From contig CACFXF010000004.1 in NCBI GenBank assembly GCA_902570265.1, positions 46,982-110,981 of the forward strand: DNA of 64,000 nucleotides. The letters run 5' to 3'. This document shows positions 48,032 to 58,003 of this stretch, piece after piece. This DNA is from an uncultured Alphaproteobacteria bacterium (GTDB lineage: Bacteria; Pseudomonadota; Alphaproteobacteria; Rhodobacterales; Rhodobacteraceae). Under the pieces are notes generated by a model. The model worked only from the letters and a program-made list of their open reading frames with translations. It did no database searches and was not told the origin of the DNA. A program made the translations under genes and the position numbers. Numbering within the stretch: position 1 is the first letter of the stretch; the number at the start of each line of letters is the position of its first letter.

Positions 48032-49063
48032 TTATTTTTTATATTGTGCGAAACTCTTTATATTTCGTCCCATGATATATTCCCCGGTGCAGACTGGTTC
48101 GAACAGGCTATTATTGGCAGATACGCCAAGATCGACCGGATCAATAACTGTATCTGTATGTGGGTCAAAAAACACGGGTATGGAATAGCGTGCGTGGCTG
48201 GTACGGTTGATGACGCGATGTATAGTTGAGGCAAATCGTTTGTTGCTCCATCGCGCCAACAGATCACCGATGTTGCAGACCAACGTGCCGGGAATAGGTG
48301 GCGCTTCGATCCAGTCTCCTGATTTCGCTCGCACTTGTAGTCCGCCACTGCTGTCTTGCAACAAAACGGTAAGCACTCCGAAATCCGTGTGGGGGGCAAC
48401 GCCGAAGCGGGCCTCTGCATGGTCTTGTGGCGTCGACGCAGGGTAATAAACCATCTGCCCGCGTGCAAGGGGTTTGGCATAGGCTTTATCAAAGAAGTTG
48501 GCGGGCTGATCAAGACTCACGGCCACTGCCGCCATAACGCGGCGAGCCATTTGACAAACGGCATCGTAGTAGGGAGTTAAATCTTCATAAAGGCGAGGAA
48601 AATCTCTCGGCCATTGGTTCAGAGCACATAGTGGCTTACATGCTTGCACGTCCACATCATCGGCCTCAGTGTGCGGACCCCAAAAGAAAACCTCTTTGAG
48701 GTCATGGGTCTTTGATCCTTGCAGCCTCGACATCCCTTGCGCCAGCCAGCCGCGTTGATTTCTGTCCACAGCGACGGCTTGTTTTTCGACCTCGGGTAGT
48801 TCAAAAAATGCTTTGGAGACTGCAAACGCCTGTTCCATTAGGACTGAATCTATCCCATGGTTCGAGATATAAAAAAATCCATGATTTATCGCGGCATTGT
48901 AAATCGCGTCAGCAACGCTGTTGATGCCATCACCGGAAATCGCGCCTGAAACGTCGATCACAGGGATCATTTTAGCGTCAGTTGATTGGGTGTTTGCAAA
49001 ATCATTCGGCATGAAAATTTCCTTTAAGAGCTTAAGTGGTTTAGCTGGATTAGCGCCGTACAT
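48032..49063 (-). CDS. isopenicillin-N-synthase-like 2OG-Fe(II) oxygenase
   Basis: IPVIDVSGA...HGFFYISNHGID; GVAPHTDFGVLTVLLQDSSGGLQVRAKSGDWIEAPPIPGTLVCNIGDLLARWSNKRFASTIHRV. Start uncertain (MPNDFAN... also possible). Confidence 0.93.
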   Translation of the reverse strand: MYGANPAKPLKLLKEIFMPNDFANTQSTDAKMIPVIDVSGAISGDGINSVADAIYNAAINHGFFYISNHGIDSVLMEQAFAVSKAFFELPEVEKQAVAVDRNQRGWLAQGMSRLQGSKTHDLKEVFFWGPHTEADDVDVQACKPLCALNQWPRDFPRLYEDLTPYYDAVCQMARRVMAAVAVSLDQPANFFDKAYAKPLARGQMVYYPASTPQDHAEARFGVAPHTDFGVLTVLLQDSSGGLQVRAKSGDWIEAPPIPGTLVCNIGDLLARWSNKRFASTIHRVINRTSHARYSIPVFFDPHTDTVIDPVDLGVSANNSLFEPVCTGEYIMGRNIKSFAQYKK

Positions 49064-49332
49064 GCCTAATCAATTTAAATGAGAATATCTGTAGTGGAAA
49101 GGTTTTTAGTATATTGCAATCCTGAAATTATGAATAGGCTTAAAGTTGAACTCCAATTAGGCAAAATAAAATTAACCAAATATTTTTAATAATCAACCTT
49201 AAGCTCATAATAAACGGCTTCATTCTAGCTAACGCTTTCCCGCAAAAACTGTGTTAGTGGTCCCAAACGCGGTCCCAAAAAATGGTCCAACCCACTCATA
49301 TCATTGAATATATTCAGAAAAAGTTAGTAAAA

Positions 49333-49409
49333 TGGCGCACCGGGGAGGATTCGAACCCCCGACCCCCTGATTCGTAGTCAGGTACTCTATCCAGCTGAGC
49401 TACCGGTGC
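49333..49409 (-). tRNA. tRNA-Arg (anticodon ACG)
   Basis: Reverse complement GCACCGGTAGCTCAGCTGGATAGAGTACCTGACTACGAATCAGGGGGTCGGGGGTTCGAATCCTCCCCGGTGCGCCA: 7-bp acceptor stem, CTACGAA anticodon loop, GGTTCGAATCC T arm, encoded CCA. Confidence 0.96.
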
Positions 49410-49661
49410 ACGATATTTTTATATTATACGGCTTTACTAATATGCAATACTTAAAAAAATAAATTAAGTTATTATGTTAAAAAAAACTTAACGATTAAAA
49501 GGTCAGGGTAGTATCTTGAGGAAATTTATAAAAACAGAGTGTGGTTTAAATAAATATGAAGAATTAAGAAATAAAAAAGGTTTTTATAATCTTTTAAGAT
49601 TTTATTGGTTTATTTTTTTTGCATCAATAAGAGATAGTTTCAGCAATAAAAAATATTAAAT

Positions 49662-50153
49662 TTAATGGTCGTGGTTATTATTAATATTCATTTTTTGAGT
49701 AACCCTTTCAACTTGAAAATCTACTACTATATCGCCTAAATTTTTGAAAACTAAAGTTACCTTTTGGTCCATATACTCTTCTAGAGGTTCTTTTAGTTGC
49801 GTAAACATAATGTGCAGGCTACCTTGCTCAAAAACTACAGAGCTATTTCCAGGAATTATTACTTTATTTACATGCTCCATGCTAGCAATTCCATTTTCAT
49901 CAATCTTGCTTAGATGCATCATTGCTTTAGCAAAATCTGTCTTTACCATAATTAATTCATCAGTCTTATTTCTCTTATTGACTATTGTGAAATAGCCAGC
50001 AGCTGTTTTCATTTTTGAATTAAAAATTGGAATCATGGGATGTTTAATAGAAATTTCCTTAAGATCTATCTCGTGTGCATATGAGGTACTAAACATTTGC
50101 AATGAAATGCAAACAAGAACCGAAATGAGATTACATTTTATTTTTCTTATCAT
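49662..50153 (-). CDS. PCu(A)C-type copper chaperone
   Basis: Signal peptide; KTAAGYFTIVNKRNKTDELIMVKTDFAKAMMHLS...MEHVNKVIIPGNSSVVFEQGSLHIMF; H/M-type metal motif; His-rich C-terminus. Confidence 0.85.
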   Translation of the reverse strand: MIRKIKCNLISVLVCISLQMFSTSYAHEIDLKEISIKHPMIPIFNSKMKTAAGYFTIVNKRNKTDELIMVKTDFAKAMMHLSKIDENGIASMEHVNKVIIPGNSSVVFEQGSLHIMFTQLKEPLEEYMDQKVTLVFKNLGDIVVDFQVERVTQKMNINNNHDH

Positions 50154-50239
50154 TACCTTTATTTAAGCATCTTATAAAATATTTGTAGTAAAAAAAATTC
50201 TTTAAATAAATTAAAAATAACTTTGTTACTTTTCAAACT

Positions 50240-51571
50240 TTGCTATCATCATTATTAATATCTAAATCTATGAGATTGTGGATGACTATTCCAAGATTAT
50301 TAAAAGAAATCGAAAATAGAAAATCTGAAATAATTCAGCTAACCTCTGAACTTATAAAAATACCTACAGTAAATCCACCCGGAAAAAATTATAGGGAAAT
50401 TTGTGAGTATTTGTCTAATAGGCTTAAAAGGTCAGGGTTTCATGTAAATATTCTCAGAGCTAAAGGAGCATTGGCAGATTCAGATAAATATCCTAGATAC
50501 AACCTTATAGCTCGGCATCAAGGTACTTATTCAGGTCAATGTATTCATTTTAATTCCCACATAGATGTTGTTAATGCAGGTAATGGATGGACCAGGGATC
50601 CTTTTGGTGGAACAATAGAGGGTGATAAGATTTTTGGTCGAGGTTCATGTGATATGAAAGGAGGATTAGCTTCCAGTATTGTTGCAGCTGAAGCCTTTAT
50701 TGCAATCTTTCCGAATTATTATGGGGCAATAGAAATATCAGCAACAGCTGATGAAGAAACCGGGGGTTATGGAGGGGTTGCCTGGCTTGCAGAAAAAGGC
50801 CATTTTAGTCCTAAGAAAGTCCAGCACGTCATTATTCCAGAGCCATTAAATAAAGATAGAATTTGTTTAGGACATAGAGGAGTGTGGTGGACAGAAATTG
50901 AAACTAAAGGAAGAGTCGCACATGGATCTATGCCTTTCTTAGGGGATTGTGCTATCAGGCATATGGGTGCAGTATTGGAAGAAATTGAAAACAATTTACT
51001 ACCTAAACTTAATACAAAAAAAACAAAGATGCCGGTAGTTCCAGAAAAAGCAAAAAAATCTACTCTTAATATTAACTCTATTCATGGAGGGTTAGAAGAG
51101 GTGAATGAAACTTATAATGGTTTACCAGCACCCTTAGTTGCAGATAGTTGTCGAATGATTCTTGATAGAAGATATCTAGTTGAAGAGACATTAAATGAGG
51201 TAAAGTTAGAGATTTATGAAATCCTTGAAAAAGTCAAAAAAAATAGACCAAGCTTAGAGTATTCAGTTAAAGATCTTTTTGAAGTTAAGCCATCCTTCAC
51301 TGATCCTAAATCTAACATAGTGAAAACAGTTGAAGATTCAATTTCTGAAATTTTAGGTGTAAAACCAGAACATGTTGTTTCTCCAGGATCATATGATCAA
51401 AAACATATTGATCGTATTGGTAAGTTAAAGAACTGTATTGCTTATGGTCCTGGAATACTGGAACTTGCGCACCAGCCTGATGAATTTATATTAATTTCTG
51501 ATATGATGGATTCAGCAAAAATAATGGCAATGACTATTAGTAAATTATTAAATAAGAATATTATCAATTAA
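50240..51571 (+). CDS. M20-family metallopeptidase/deacylase (ArgE/DapE-like)
   Basis: HFNSHIDVVNAGNGWTRDPFGGTIEGDKIFGRGSCDMKGGLASSI; ISATADEETGGYGG. Confidence 0.92.
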   Translation: MLSSLLISKSMRLWMTIPRLLKEIENRKSEIIQLTSELIKIPTVNPPGKNYREICEYLSNRLKRSGFHVNILRAKGALADSDKYPRYNLIARHQGTYSGQCIHFNSHIDVVNAGNGWTRDPFGGTIEGDKIFGRGSCDMKGGLASSIVAAEAFIAIFPNYYGAIEISATADEETGGYGGVAWLAEKGHFSPKKVQHVIIPEPLNKDRICLGHRGVWWTEIETKGRVAHGSMPFLGDCAIRHMGAVLEEIENNLLPKLNTKKTKMPVVPEKAKKSTLNINSIHGGLEEVNETYNGLPAPLVADSCRMILDRRYLVEETLNEVKLEIYEILEKVKKNRPSLEYSVKDLFEVKPSFTDPKSNIVKTVEDSISEILGVKPEHVVSPGSYDQKHIDRIGKLKNCIAYGPGILELAHQPDEFILISDMMDSAKIMAMTISKLLNKNIIN

Positions 51572-51591
51572 TCATAAAAAGGGAGGTTATT

Positions 51592-53070
51592 ATGAAAATA
51601 TTGAAACCGTTGCTTACAATATTACTAACGGTAATGTGGTTGAGCCCACTTTATGCAGAGAAAAATTCTGTTGTTATTGGAATGCAATTAGAGCCACCTA
51701 ATTTGGATCCAACTGGTGGAGCTGCAGCTGCAATAGATGAAGTTGTTTACTCAAATATATATGAAGGTTTAACTAGATTCAGGGCAGACGGATCTGTAAC
51801 ACCAGGTTTAGCTAAGTCATGGACTATATCAAACGATGGGTTAGTGTATACATTTAAACTTCAAGAAAATGTAAAATTTCATAATGGAAATAATTTTGAT
51901 GCATTTGATGTTCAATTTTCAATTAATAGGGCTCGTGATGAAAATTCAACTAATGCTCAAAAGGGTCTTTTTAAGGGCATAAGATCGGTTGATGTAGTTA
52001 ATTCAAGTGTTGTAAAAATTACGCTTTCAAATCCTAATGGAGGTTTCATAAGAAACTTGGCTTGGGGTGATGCAATTATTTTAGATCCAGACACTGCAGA
52101 TAGTGCTGCCTCAGAACCAAATGGCACTGGACCATTTAAGTTTTCAAAATGGATAAAAGGAGATAGAGTTGAATTAGTAAAAAATAATGATTACTGGGGT
52201 GAAGCTATTGCTTTAGAAAAAGCCTCATTTAAATTTATTTCTGATCCAACTGCTGCTTTTGCAGCATTAATGGCAGGTGATGTAGATGCATTTCCTGTAT
52301 ATCCTGCTCCTGAAACTTTGGCACAATTTGAAGCGGATCCAAATTTTAATGTTATAGTTGGTTCTACTGAAGGAGAAACAATTCTCTCTACAAATAATAA
52401 ATCTGAAAAGCTAAAAGATGTGAGAGTAAGAAAAGCAATTGCCCATGCTATCAATAGACAAGCAATAGTAGATGGAGCTATGTTTGGTTTTGGAACACCA
52501 ATCGGAACTCATTTTGCTCCCCATCATCCTGATTATATAGATTTAACTGCTCAGTCAAATTATGATCCGGAAAAATCAAAATCTCTTCTTTCAGAGGCAG
52601 GGGTAAGTGATGGTCTCACGCTTTCCTTAAAACTCCCTCCTCCATCTTATGCTAGAAGAGGCGGTGAGATTATTGCCTCTCAATTAAGAGAAGTTGGTAT
52701 TGAAACTAAAATTGAAAATTTAGAGTGGGCGCAATGGTTAGAGCAAGTATTTAAAGGAAAAGATTATGACTTAACAATTGTGAGCCATACTGAGCCAATG
52801 GATATAGGTATTTATGGAAATCCCAGTTATTATTTTCAGTATGATAGTCAAGAGTTTAGAAATCTTATGAACGCTCTAAATTTAGAAACTAATGATCAGG
52901 AAAGAAGTAAAATATTAAAAAATGCTCAAAAATTAATTGCTGATGATTATGTAAATGGATATTTATTTCAACTTGCCAAAACAGGTGTTGCCAATTCTAA
53001 ATTAATTGGCTTATGGAAAAACTCTCCTACTCAAGCTAATGATTTAACAGGAGTAAGTTGGAGCAATTAA
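51592..53070 (+). CDS. peptide/nickel-type ABC transporter substrate-binding protein (DppA/OppA family)
   Basis: Signal peptide; SNIYEGLTRFRADGSVTPGLAKSWTISNDGLVYTFKLQENVKFHNG. Confidence 0.94.
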   Translation: MKILKPLLTILLTVMWLSPLYAEKNSVVIGMQLEPPNLDPTGGAAAAIDEVVYSNIYEGLTRFRADGSVTPGLAKSWTISNDGLVYTFKLQENVKFHNGNNFDAFDVQFSINRARDENSTNAQKGLFKGIRSVDVVNSSVVKITLSNPNGGFIRNLAWGDAIILDPDTADSAASEPNGTGPFKFSKWIKGDRVELVKNNDYWGEAIALEKASFKFISDPTAAFAALMAGDVDAFPVYPAPETLAQFEADPNFNVIVGSTEGETILSTNNKSEKLKDVRVRKAIAHAINRQAIVDGAMFGFGTPIGTHFAPHHPDYIDLTAQSNYDPEKSKSLLSEAGVSDGLTLSLKLPPPSYARRGGEIIASQLREVGIETKIENLEWAQWLEQVFKGKDYDLTIVSHTEPMDIGIYGNPSYYFQYDSQEFRNLMNALNLETNDQERSKILKNAQKLIADDYVNGYLFQLAKTGVANSKLIGLWKNSPTQANDLTGVSWSN

Positions 53071-53131
53071 CTCAAATGAATTGTTAATTTGAGTAAAACT
53101 TGAGCTAATTATTTTTATTAGTTAGCTCAAG
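53071..53131 (+). terminator. two consecutive stem-loops between SBP and permease
   Basis: CTCAAAT...ATTTGAG (53071-53093) then CTTGAGCTAA...TTAGCTCAAG (53099-53131). Confidence 0.6.
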
Positions 53132-53167
53132 TATTTGTTAAACCAAAAACTAATTATATAATCAAAA

Positions 53168-54115
53168 ATGTTTTCATATTTTTTTTCAAGATTAAAAGTT
53201 TTAATTTTTAGTTTGTTTTTTGCATCTATAATTATTTTCTTTATGATTGAAATCATACCTGGTGATCCAGCATCGTTCATGCTTGGAATTAATGCAGAAC
53301 CCGATACCATTAATGCTTTAAAAAAAGAGCTTGGTTTAGATGTTTCAGCATTAGAAAGATATTATAATTGGATTACAGGTATGTTTATTGGAGATTTCGG
53401 GGTTTCATACACATACAGGGTTCCTGTTTCAGAATTAGTTATGGCTAGAATTGGTGTTTCGATACCACTTGCATTGTATGCAATTTTATTATCGACCCTT
53501 ATAGCTATTCCAATTGGTATCATTTCAGCTTCTAATCATGGAAGTTTTAAAGACTGGTCTTTTATGGGATTTACTCAACTCGGTATTGCTATTCCTAATT
53601 TTTGGTTTGCAATGGTTTTAGTTCTTATTTTTTCAATATATCTTAAATGGTTTTCAGCTGGAGGGATTCCAGGTTGGGATGAAGGTTTTTTCATTAATTT
53701 AAAAGCTTTAACACTACCAGCTTTTGCTCTTGCCTTACCTCAAGCTTCTATACTGGCTAGAATTATGAGATCTGCTTTAATTGAAACTCTAAGTCAGGAT
53801 TACTTTAGAACAGCAAGAGCAAGTGGTTTAACTTTTTTTCAAGCTGTAAAAAAGCATGCTTTTAGGAATGCTTTAATTCCAGTTTTAACAATTATTGGAT
53901 TGCAGTTCTCTTTTCTTATTGCAGGAGCCATTATTATAGAGAATGTTTTTTTTCTACCCGGTATTGGTAGATTAATTTTCCAAGGTATTGTTCAGAGGGA
54001 TTTAATAGTAGTTGAAAGTCTAGTTATGCTTTTGGTTTTTTCAGTTATAATTGTCAATTTTTTAGTTGATATGGCTTACTTATATGTGGATCCTAGATTG
54101 AGGGTCAAAAAATGA
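53168..54115 (+). CDS. peptide ABC transporter permease (DppB-like)
   Basis: FFMIEIIPGDPASFMLG; RTARASGLTFFQAVKKHAFRNALIPVLT. Confidence 0.93.
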   Translation: MFSYFFSRLKVLIFSLFFASIIIFFMIEIIPGDPASFMLGINAEPDTINALKKELGLDVSALERYYNWITGMFIGDFGVSYTYRVPVSELVMARIGVSIPLALYAILLSTLIAIPIGIISASNHGSFKDWSFMGFTQLGIAIPNFWFAMVLVLIFSIYLKWFSAGGIPGWDEGFFINLKALTLPAFALALPQASILARIMRSALIETLSQDYFRTARASGLTFFQAVKKHAFRNALIPVLTIIGLQFSFLIAGAIIIENVFFLPGIGRLIFQGIVQRDLIVVESLVMLLVFSVIIVNFLVDMAYLYVDPRLRVKK

Positions 54116-54933
54116 AATTTCCAATTTCTTTCATTTTAGGGTTTTTTTTATCATTAATTTTTTTAGTTATAACGATTATTTCTTTTTTCTGGGTACCCCA
54201 TGACGTTGAGACTTTAAATATAGCAAATAGGCTCAAGGAACCTAGTTTTGAAAATCTTTTGGGCACGGATCATTTTGGAAGAGATATCTTTTCTATGATA
54301 ATGATTGGAGGACAGACTTCTTTATCAGTTGCTCTAATTGCAGTAAGTCTAGGACTAATTTTAGGTGTTCCTCTGGGGTTAATTTCTGCTTCATTGCGAG
54401 GTTCATTAATAGATGATATTATTATGAGAGGAAATGACCTTATTTTTGCTTTTCCATCATTAGTTATCGCGATTTTAATTACTGCAGTGTTTGGCCCTTC
54501 CGCTTTAAATGCAATTATAGCTATAGGAATTTTTAACATTCCAGTATTTGCAAGAGTAACAAGGGGTGCTGCAATATCTATTTGGACACTTGATTTTATT
54601 TCATCAGCAAGAATTGCTGGTAAAGGATCTTTTAGAATTTCTTTAGAACATATTTTACCTAACATATTGAATTTGCTTATTGTACAAGGAAGTATACAAT
54701 TTAGCTTAGGAATTCTAGCAGAAGCTGGCTTATCATATGTTGGTTTGGGCGTGCAACCGCCAGCTCCTTCATGGGGAAGAATGTTAGCTGATAGTCAAAC
54801 TATGATATCATTTGCACCCAACCTAGCTTTATTTCCAGGCATCACAATTATACTAGCAGTTTTGGGCTTAAATTTATTAGGCGACGGAACAAGGGATTTG
54901 ATTGATCCTAGATTACAGGACAAAATAAAATGA
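54112..54933 (+). CDS. peptide ABC transporter permease (DppC-like)
   Basis: LLGTDHFGRDIFSMIMIGGQTSLSVALIAVSLG; EAGLSYVGLGVQPPAPSWGRML. Confidence 0.93.
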   Translation: MKFPISFILGFFLSLIFLVITIISFFWVPHDVETLNIANRLKEPSFENLLGTDHFGRDIFSMIMIGGQTSLSVALIAVSLGLILGVPLGLISASLRGSLIDDIIMRGNDLIFAFPSLVIAILITAVFGPSALNAIIAIGIFNIPVFARVTRGAAISIWTLDFISSARIAGKGSFRISLEHILPNILNLLIVQGSIQFSLGILAEAGLSYVGLGVQPPAPSWGRMLADSQTMISFAPNLALFPGITIILAVLGLNLLGDGTRDLIDPRLQDKIK

Positions 54934-56540
54934 GTATTTTGTCTATAAAGGATTTCAATTTATATATAAGAGAAAAACAAATTCTTCATGATATTTCATT
55001 TGATTTAAATCAAGGAGAAGTATTAGGCATAGCTGGGGAATCTGGCTCAGGTAAAAGCCTTACTGCACTTTCAATTCTAAATTTACTTCCAAATTATTCT
55101 AGGAAAAATGGTTTTATATATTTTGATAATAAATGTATCAGTAATTTCAATGATAGAGAAATGTGTAAGATTAGAGGAAAAGAAATTTCTCTTATTTTTC
55201 AAGAACCAATGACAGCATTGAACCCTTTAAAAACTATTAAAGAGCAAGTTGCTGAACCTCTAATGGTTCATGGGAATTGTTCAAAGAAAAAGTCTTTAGA
55301 TATAGCTACTTATTATCTGGCAAAAGTAGAATTACCAAGAAATTTAATAGCTAATAATACTTATCCTCATGAATTATCGGGAGGTCAACAGCAAAGAGTT
55401 TTGATAGCTAAAAGTCTTGTTTTAAAACCAAGAATTATAATTGCAGATGAACCTACAACGTCTTTAGACGTTACAACGCAAAAAGGTATCTTAGATTTGT
55501 TAAAAAACCTTGTTAATCAAAATGGCATATCTCTATTGCTGATAACTCACGATTTAGCTGTACTAGCCCAAAGTGCAGATAGAGTAGCTATTATGAAATC
55601 TGGAGAAATTCTAGAAATTGGAGATTTAAAGAAAATTTTCAAAACGAAGAAACATTCTTATACCAGAAAATTATTAGATTCTGTTAATTACTCTCCAATA
55701 AAAAAAGATACAGCATCAAAAAAAATTTTACTATCTGTTAACTCTATAAGCACAAGTTATTATAATAGTAGAAGTCTTTTTTTCAAAAAGGAAAATACTT
55801 CTAAAATTCTTAATGATATTAGTTTCAAAATTTATGAAGGTGAAATTCTTGGAGTGGTTGGAGAATCTGGGTCAGGTAAGTCAACACTAGTAAAAACAAT
55901 TTTAGGATTGCAAAATATTGAAAAAGGCGAAATTTTAATAAAAAATCGAAAAGTAGAAGCAAATAAATTTAACGATCTTAAAATTCGTTCTATGATGCAA
56001 GTAGTTTTTCAAGACCCTTATGGTTCTTTTAATCCAAGACATCGAATAAAAAGATTGATTGCAGAGCCTTTTTTTCTTCTTAATACAATTCCTACAAAAA
56101 AAGATATTGACGAAAAAGTTTGTCTTGCTTTAGAAGAAGTGGGTTTAAGTCCAAACGACTCTAATAAGTTTATTCATGAATTTTCTGGGGGACAAAGACA
56201 AAGAATAGCTATAGCTAGGGCTCTTATTATCAAACCTAAGCTTATAATTCTAGATGAAGCTGTTTCCTCTTTAGATGTCACAATTAAAGCTCAAATTTTA
56301 GATTTACTAGTTGAATTAGCTGATAAACATACTTTGACTTATTTGTTTGTTAGTCATGATCTCTCTGTTATACAAAATATTGCTAATAGAGTAATTGTAA
56401 TCAGAAAGGGTGAAATTGTTGAGGAGGGAAAAGCTAAGCATGTATTATCAAATCCAGAAGACTGCTATACTAAAACTTTAGTGGAAGCAATACCAACGAT
56501 ATCAAAAAAACTACTTAATGGAGGCCAAATTGTTAAATGA
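54930..56540 (+). CDS. fused double ATPase of peptide ABC transporter (DppD-DppF-like)
   Basis: Two Walker A (GESGSGKSLTAL, GESGSGKSTLVK) and two LSGGQQQR/FSGGQRQR signatures. Confidence 0.95.
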   Translation: MSILSIKDFNLYIREKQILHDISFDLNQGEVLGIAGESGSGKSLTALSILNLLPNYSRKNGFIYFDNKCISNFNDREMCKIRGKEISLIFQEPMTALNPLKTIKEQVAEPLMVHGNCSKKKSLDIATYYLAKVELPRNLIANNTYPHELSGGQQQRVLIAKSLVLKPRIIIADEPTTSLDVTTQKGILDLLKNLVNQNGISLLLITHDLAVLAQSADRVAIMKSGEILEIGDLKKIFKTKKHSYTRKLLDSVNYSPIKKDTASKKILLSVNSISTSYYNSRSLFFKKENTSKILNDISFKIYEGEILGVVGESGSGKSTLVKTILGLQNIEKGEILIKNRKVEANKFNDLKIRSMMQVVFQDPYGSFNPRHRIKRLIAEPFFLLNTIPTKKDIDEKVCLALEEVGLSPNDSNKFIHEFSGGQRQRIAIARALIIKPKLIILDEAVSSLDVTIKAQILDLLVELADKHTLTYLFVSHDLSVIQNIANRVIVIRKGEIVEEGKAKHVLSNPEDCYTKTLVEAIPTISKKLLNGGQIVK

Positions 56541-57981
56541 AAATTTATGGTACCCAACTGATAAAATTTTTATAAATGGTAAGTGGAAAGATTGTTATTC
56601 AGAAAAAACACTTTTTTTAGAGAATCCTTCTAATGGTGAGATCATTGCTAAAATCACAGATTCTGATGAAAGAGATGTCGATGAAGCAGTAAAATCTGCC
56701 TCTAATGCACTAAGAAGTTCTTGGGGTAATTTAAGCGCCACTGAGAGGGGAAGGCTACTGTTTAAATTATCTGAATTAGTCAAAAACCGATTGGATAATC
56801 TTGCATTTATTGAGGCACTTGACGTTGGTAAACCACTAGAGCAAGCAAAGAATGATGCTGTTGCATTAGCTCGTTATTTTGAATTTTATGGAGGTGCATG
56901 TGATAAAATAATGGGTGAAACTATACCCTATTTAAAAGATTACACAGTCTATACACTAAGAGAACCTCATGGCGTAACGGGGCACATCATACCTTGGAAT
57001 TATCCTATGCAAATCATTGGTCGTACTTTAGGTGCTTCTCTTGCAATGGGTAACGCATGTGTTTTAAAACCTTCTGAAGAAGCATGCTTAACTGCACTTG
57101 CTATTGGAGAGCTGGCAAATGAAGCTGGTTTCCCAGAGGGGTCAATAAATATAATTCCGGGTCTTGGTGAAAAAGCTGGAGCAAGTCTGATTAGTCATCC
57201 AGACATTGCTCATATATCATTTACTGGTTCTGTTGAAATTGGAAAAACTATACAATCTGAAGCGGCAAAAAATTTAGTTCCTGTTACACTGGAGCTTGGA
57301 GGAAAATCTCCTCAGATTGTATTCGAGGATGCAAATATAGATAAAGCTTTACCTTTTTTAATAAACGCAGGTATTCAGAATGCGGGACAAACATGTTCTG
57401 CTTCTTCAAGAATTTTGGTTTCAAAGAAAATTTATTCAGAAGTAGTAGAAAAAATGTCTTCATCCTATTCCAAATTAAAAGTAGGCCAGGCTCTTGAGGA
57501 CAAAGACTTAGGACCAGTAATTTCAAACAGGCAGAAACAAGTAATTCAAAACTACTTAAATTATTCTAAAGATTTAGAATGTTTTGCAGAAGGTCATTTT
57601 AATAGAGATTTACCTAAAAAAGGCCATTATGTACTACCTAAATTGTATGGAGATGTTAAATACTCACATAAACTTGCTCAGGAGGAAATTTTTGGTCCAA
57701 TTCAAGTAATCATCCCTTTTGAAGATGAAGAAGATGCTATAAAAATTGCTAATAGTACAAAGTATGGACTAGTTGCTTCAATATGGACTTTAGACGGAGC
57801 AAGACAAATGAGGGTTGCAAAAGCCATAAAATCTGGTCAAGTTTTTATAAATAATTATGGAGCGGGAGGTGGTGTAGAGCTACCATTTGGAGGGTCAGGC
57901 TATTCTGGACATGGTCGAGAAAAAGGATTTGAGGCTTTATATGGGTTTTCAACTTTAAAAAACAATTGCCGCAATGCATGA
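56518..57981 (+). CDS. aldehyde dehydrogenase (betaine-aldehyde-dehydrogenase-like)
   Basis: NYPMQIIGRTLGASLAMGNACVLKPSE; FTGSVEIGKTI; LELGGKSPQIVFEDAN; NAGQTCSASSRI catalytic Cys. Confidence 0.95.
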   Translation: MEAKLLNENLWYPTDKIFINGKWKDCYSEKTLFLENPSNGEIIAKITDSDERDVDEAVKSASNALRSSWGNLSATERGRLLFKLSELVKNRLDNLAFIEALDVGKPLEQAKNDAVALARYFEFYGGACDKIMGETIPYLKDYTVYTLREPHGVTGHIIPWNYPMQIIGRTLGASLAMGNACVLKPSEEACLTALAIGELANEAGFPEGSINIIPGLGEKAGASLISHPDIAHISFTGSVEIGKTIQSEAAKNLVPVTLELGGKSPQIVFEDANIDKALPFLINAGIQNAGQTCSASSRILVSKKIYSEVVEKMSSSYSKLKVGQALEDKDLGPVISNRQKQVIQNYLNYSKDLECFAEGHFNRDLPKKGHYVLPKLYGDVKYSHKLAQEEIFGPIQVIIPFEDEEDAIKIANSTKYGLVASIWTLDGARQMRVAKAIKSGQVFINNYGAGGGVELPFGGSGYSGHGREKGFEALYGFSTLKNNCRNA

Positions 57982-58003
57982 ATAGGGAGGTGAATATATT
58001 ATT

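Noticed and set aside
48081-48090. TCCCCGGTGC, an inverted copy of the tRNA-Arg 3-prime end, as possible att repeat
   Set aside because: Only 10 bp, in inverted orientation, and inside the conserved oxygenase coding sequence (LFEPVCTGE); likely chance.
48044-48924. Several opposite-strand or alternative-frame ORFs within the IPNS-like gene
   Set aside because: Expected from the high GC of this segment; none has a recognisable domain, and the minus-strand oxygenase accounts for the region.
49516-49659. 47-aa TTG-start ORF (LRKFIKTECGLNKYEELRNKKGFYNLLRFYWFIFFASIRDSFSNKKY)
   Set aside because: Short, no ATG, no homology I can name; possible small membrane protein but not supported.
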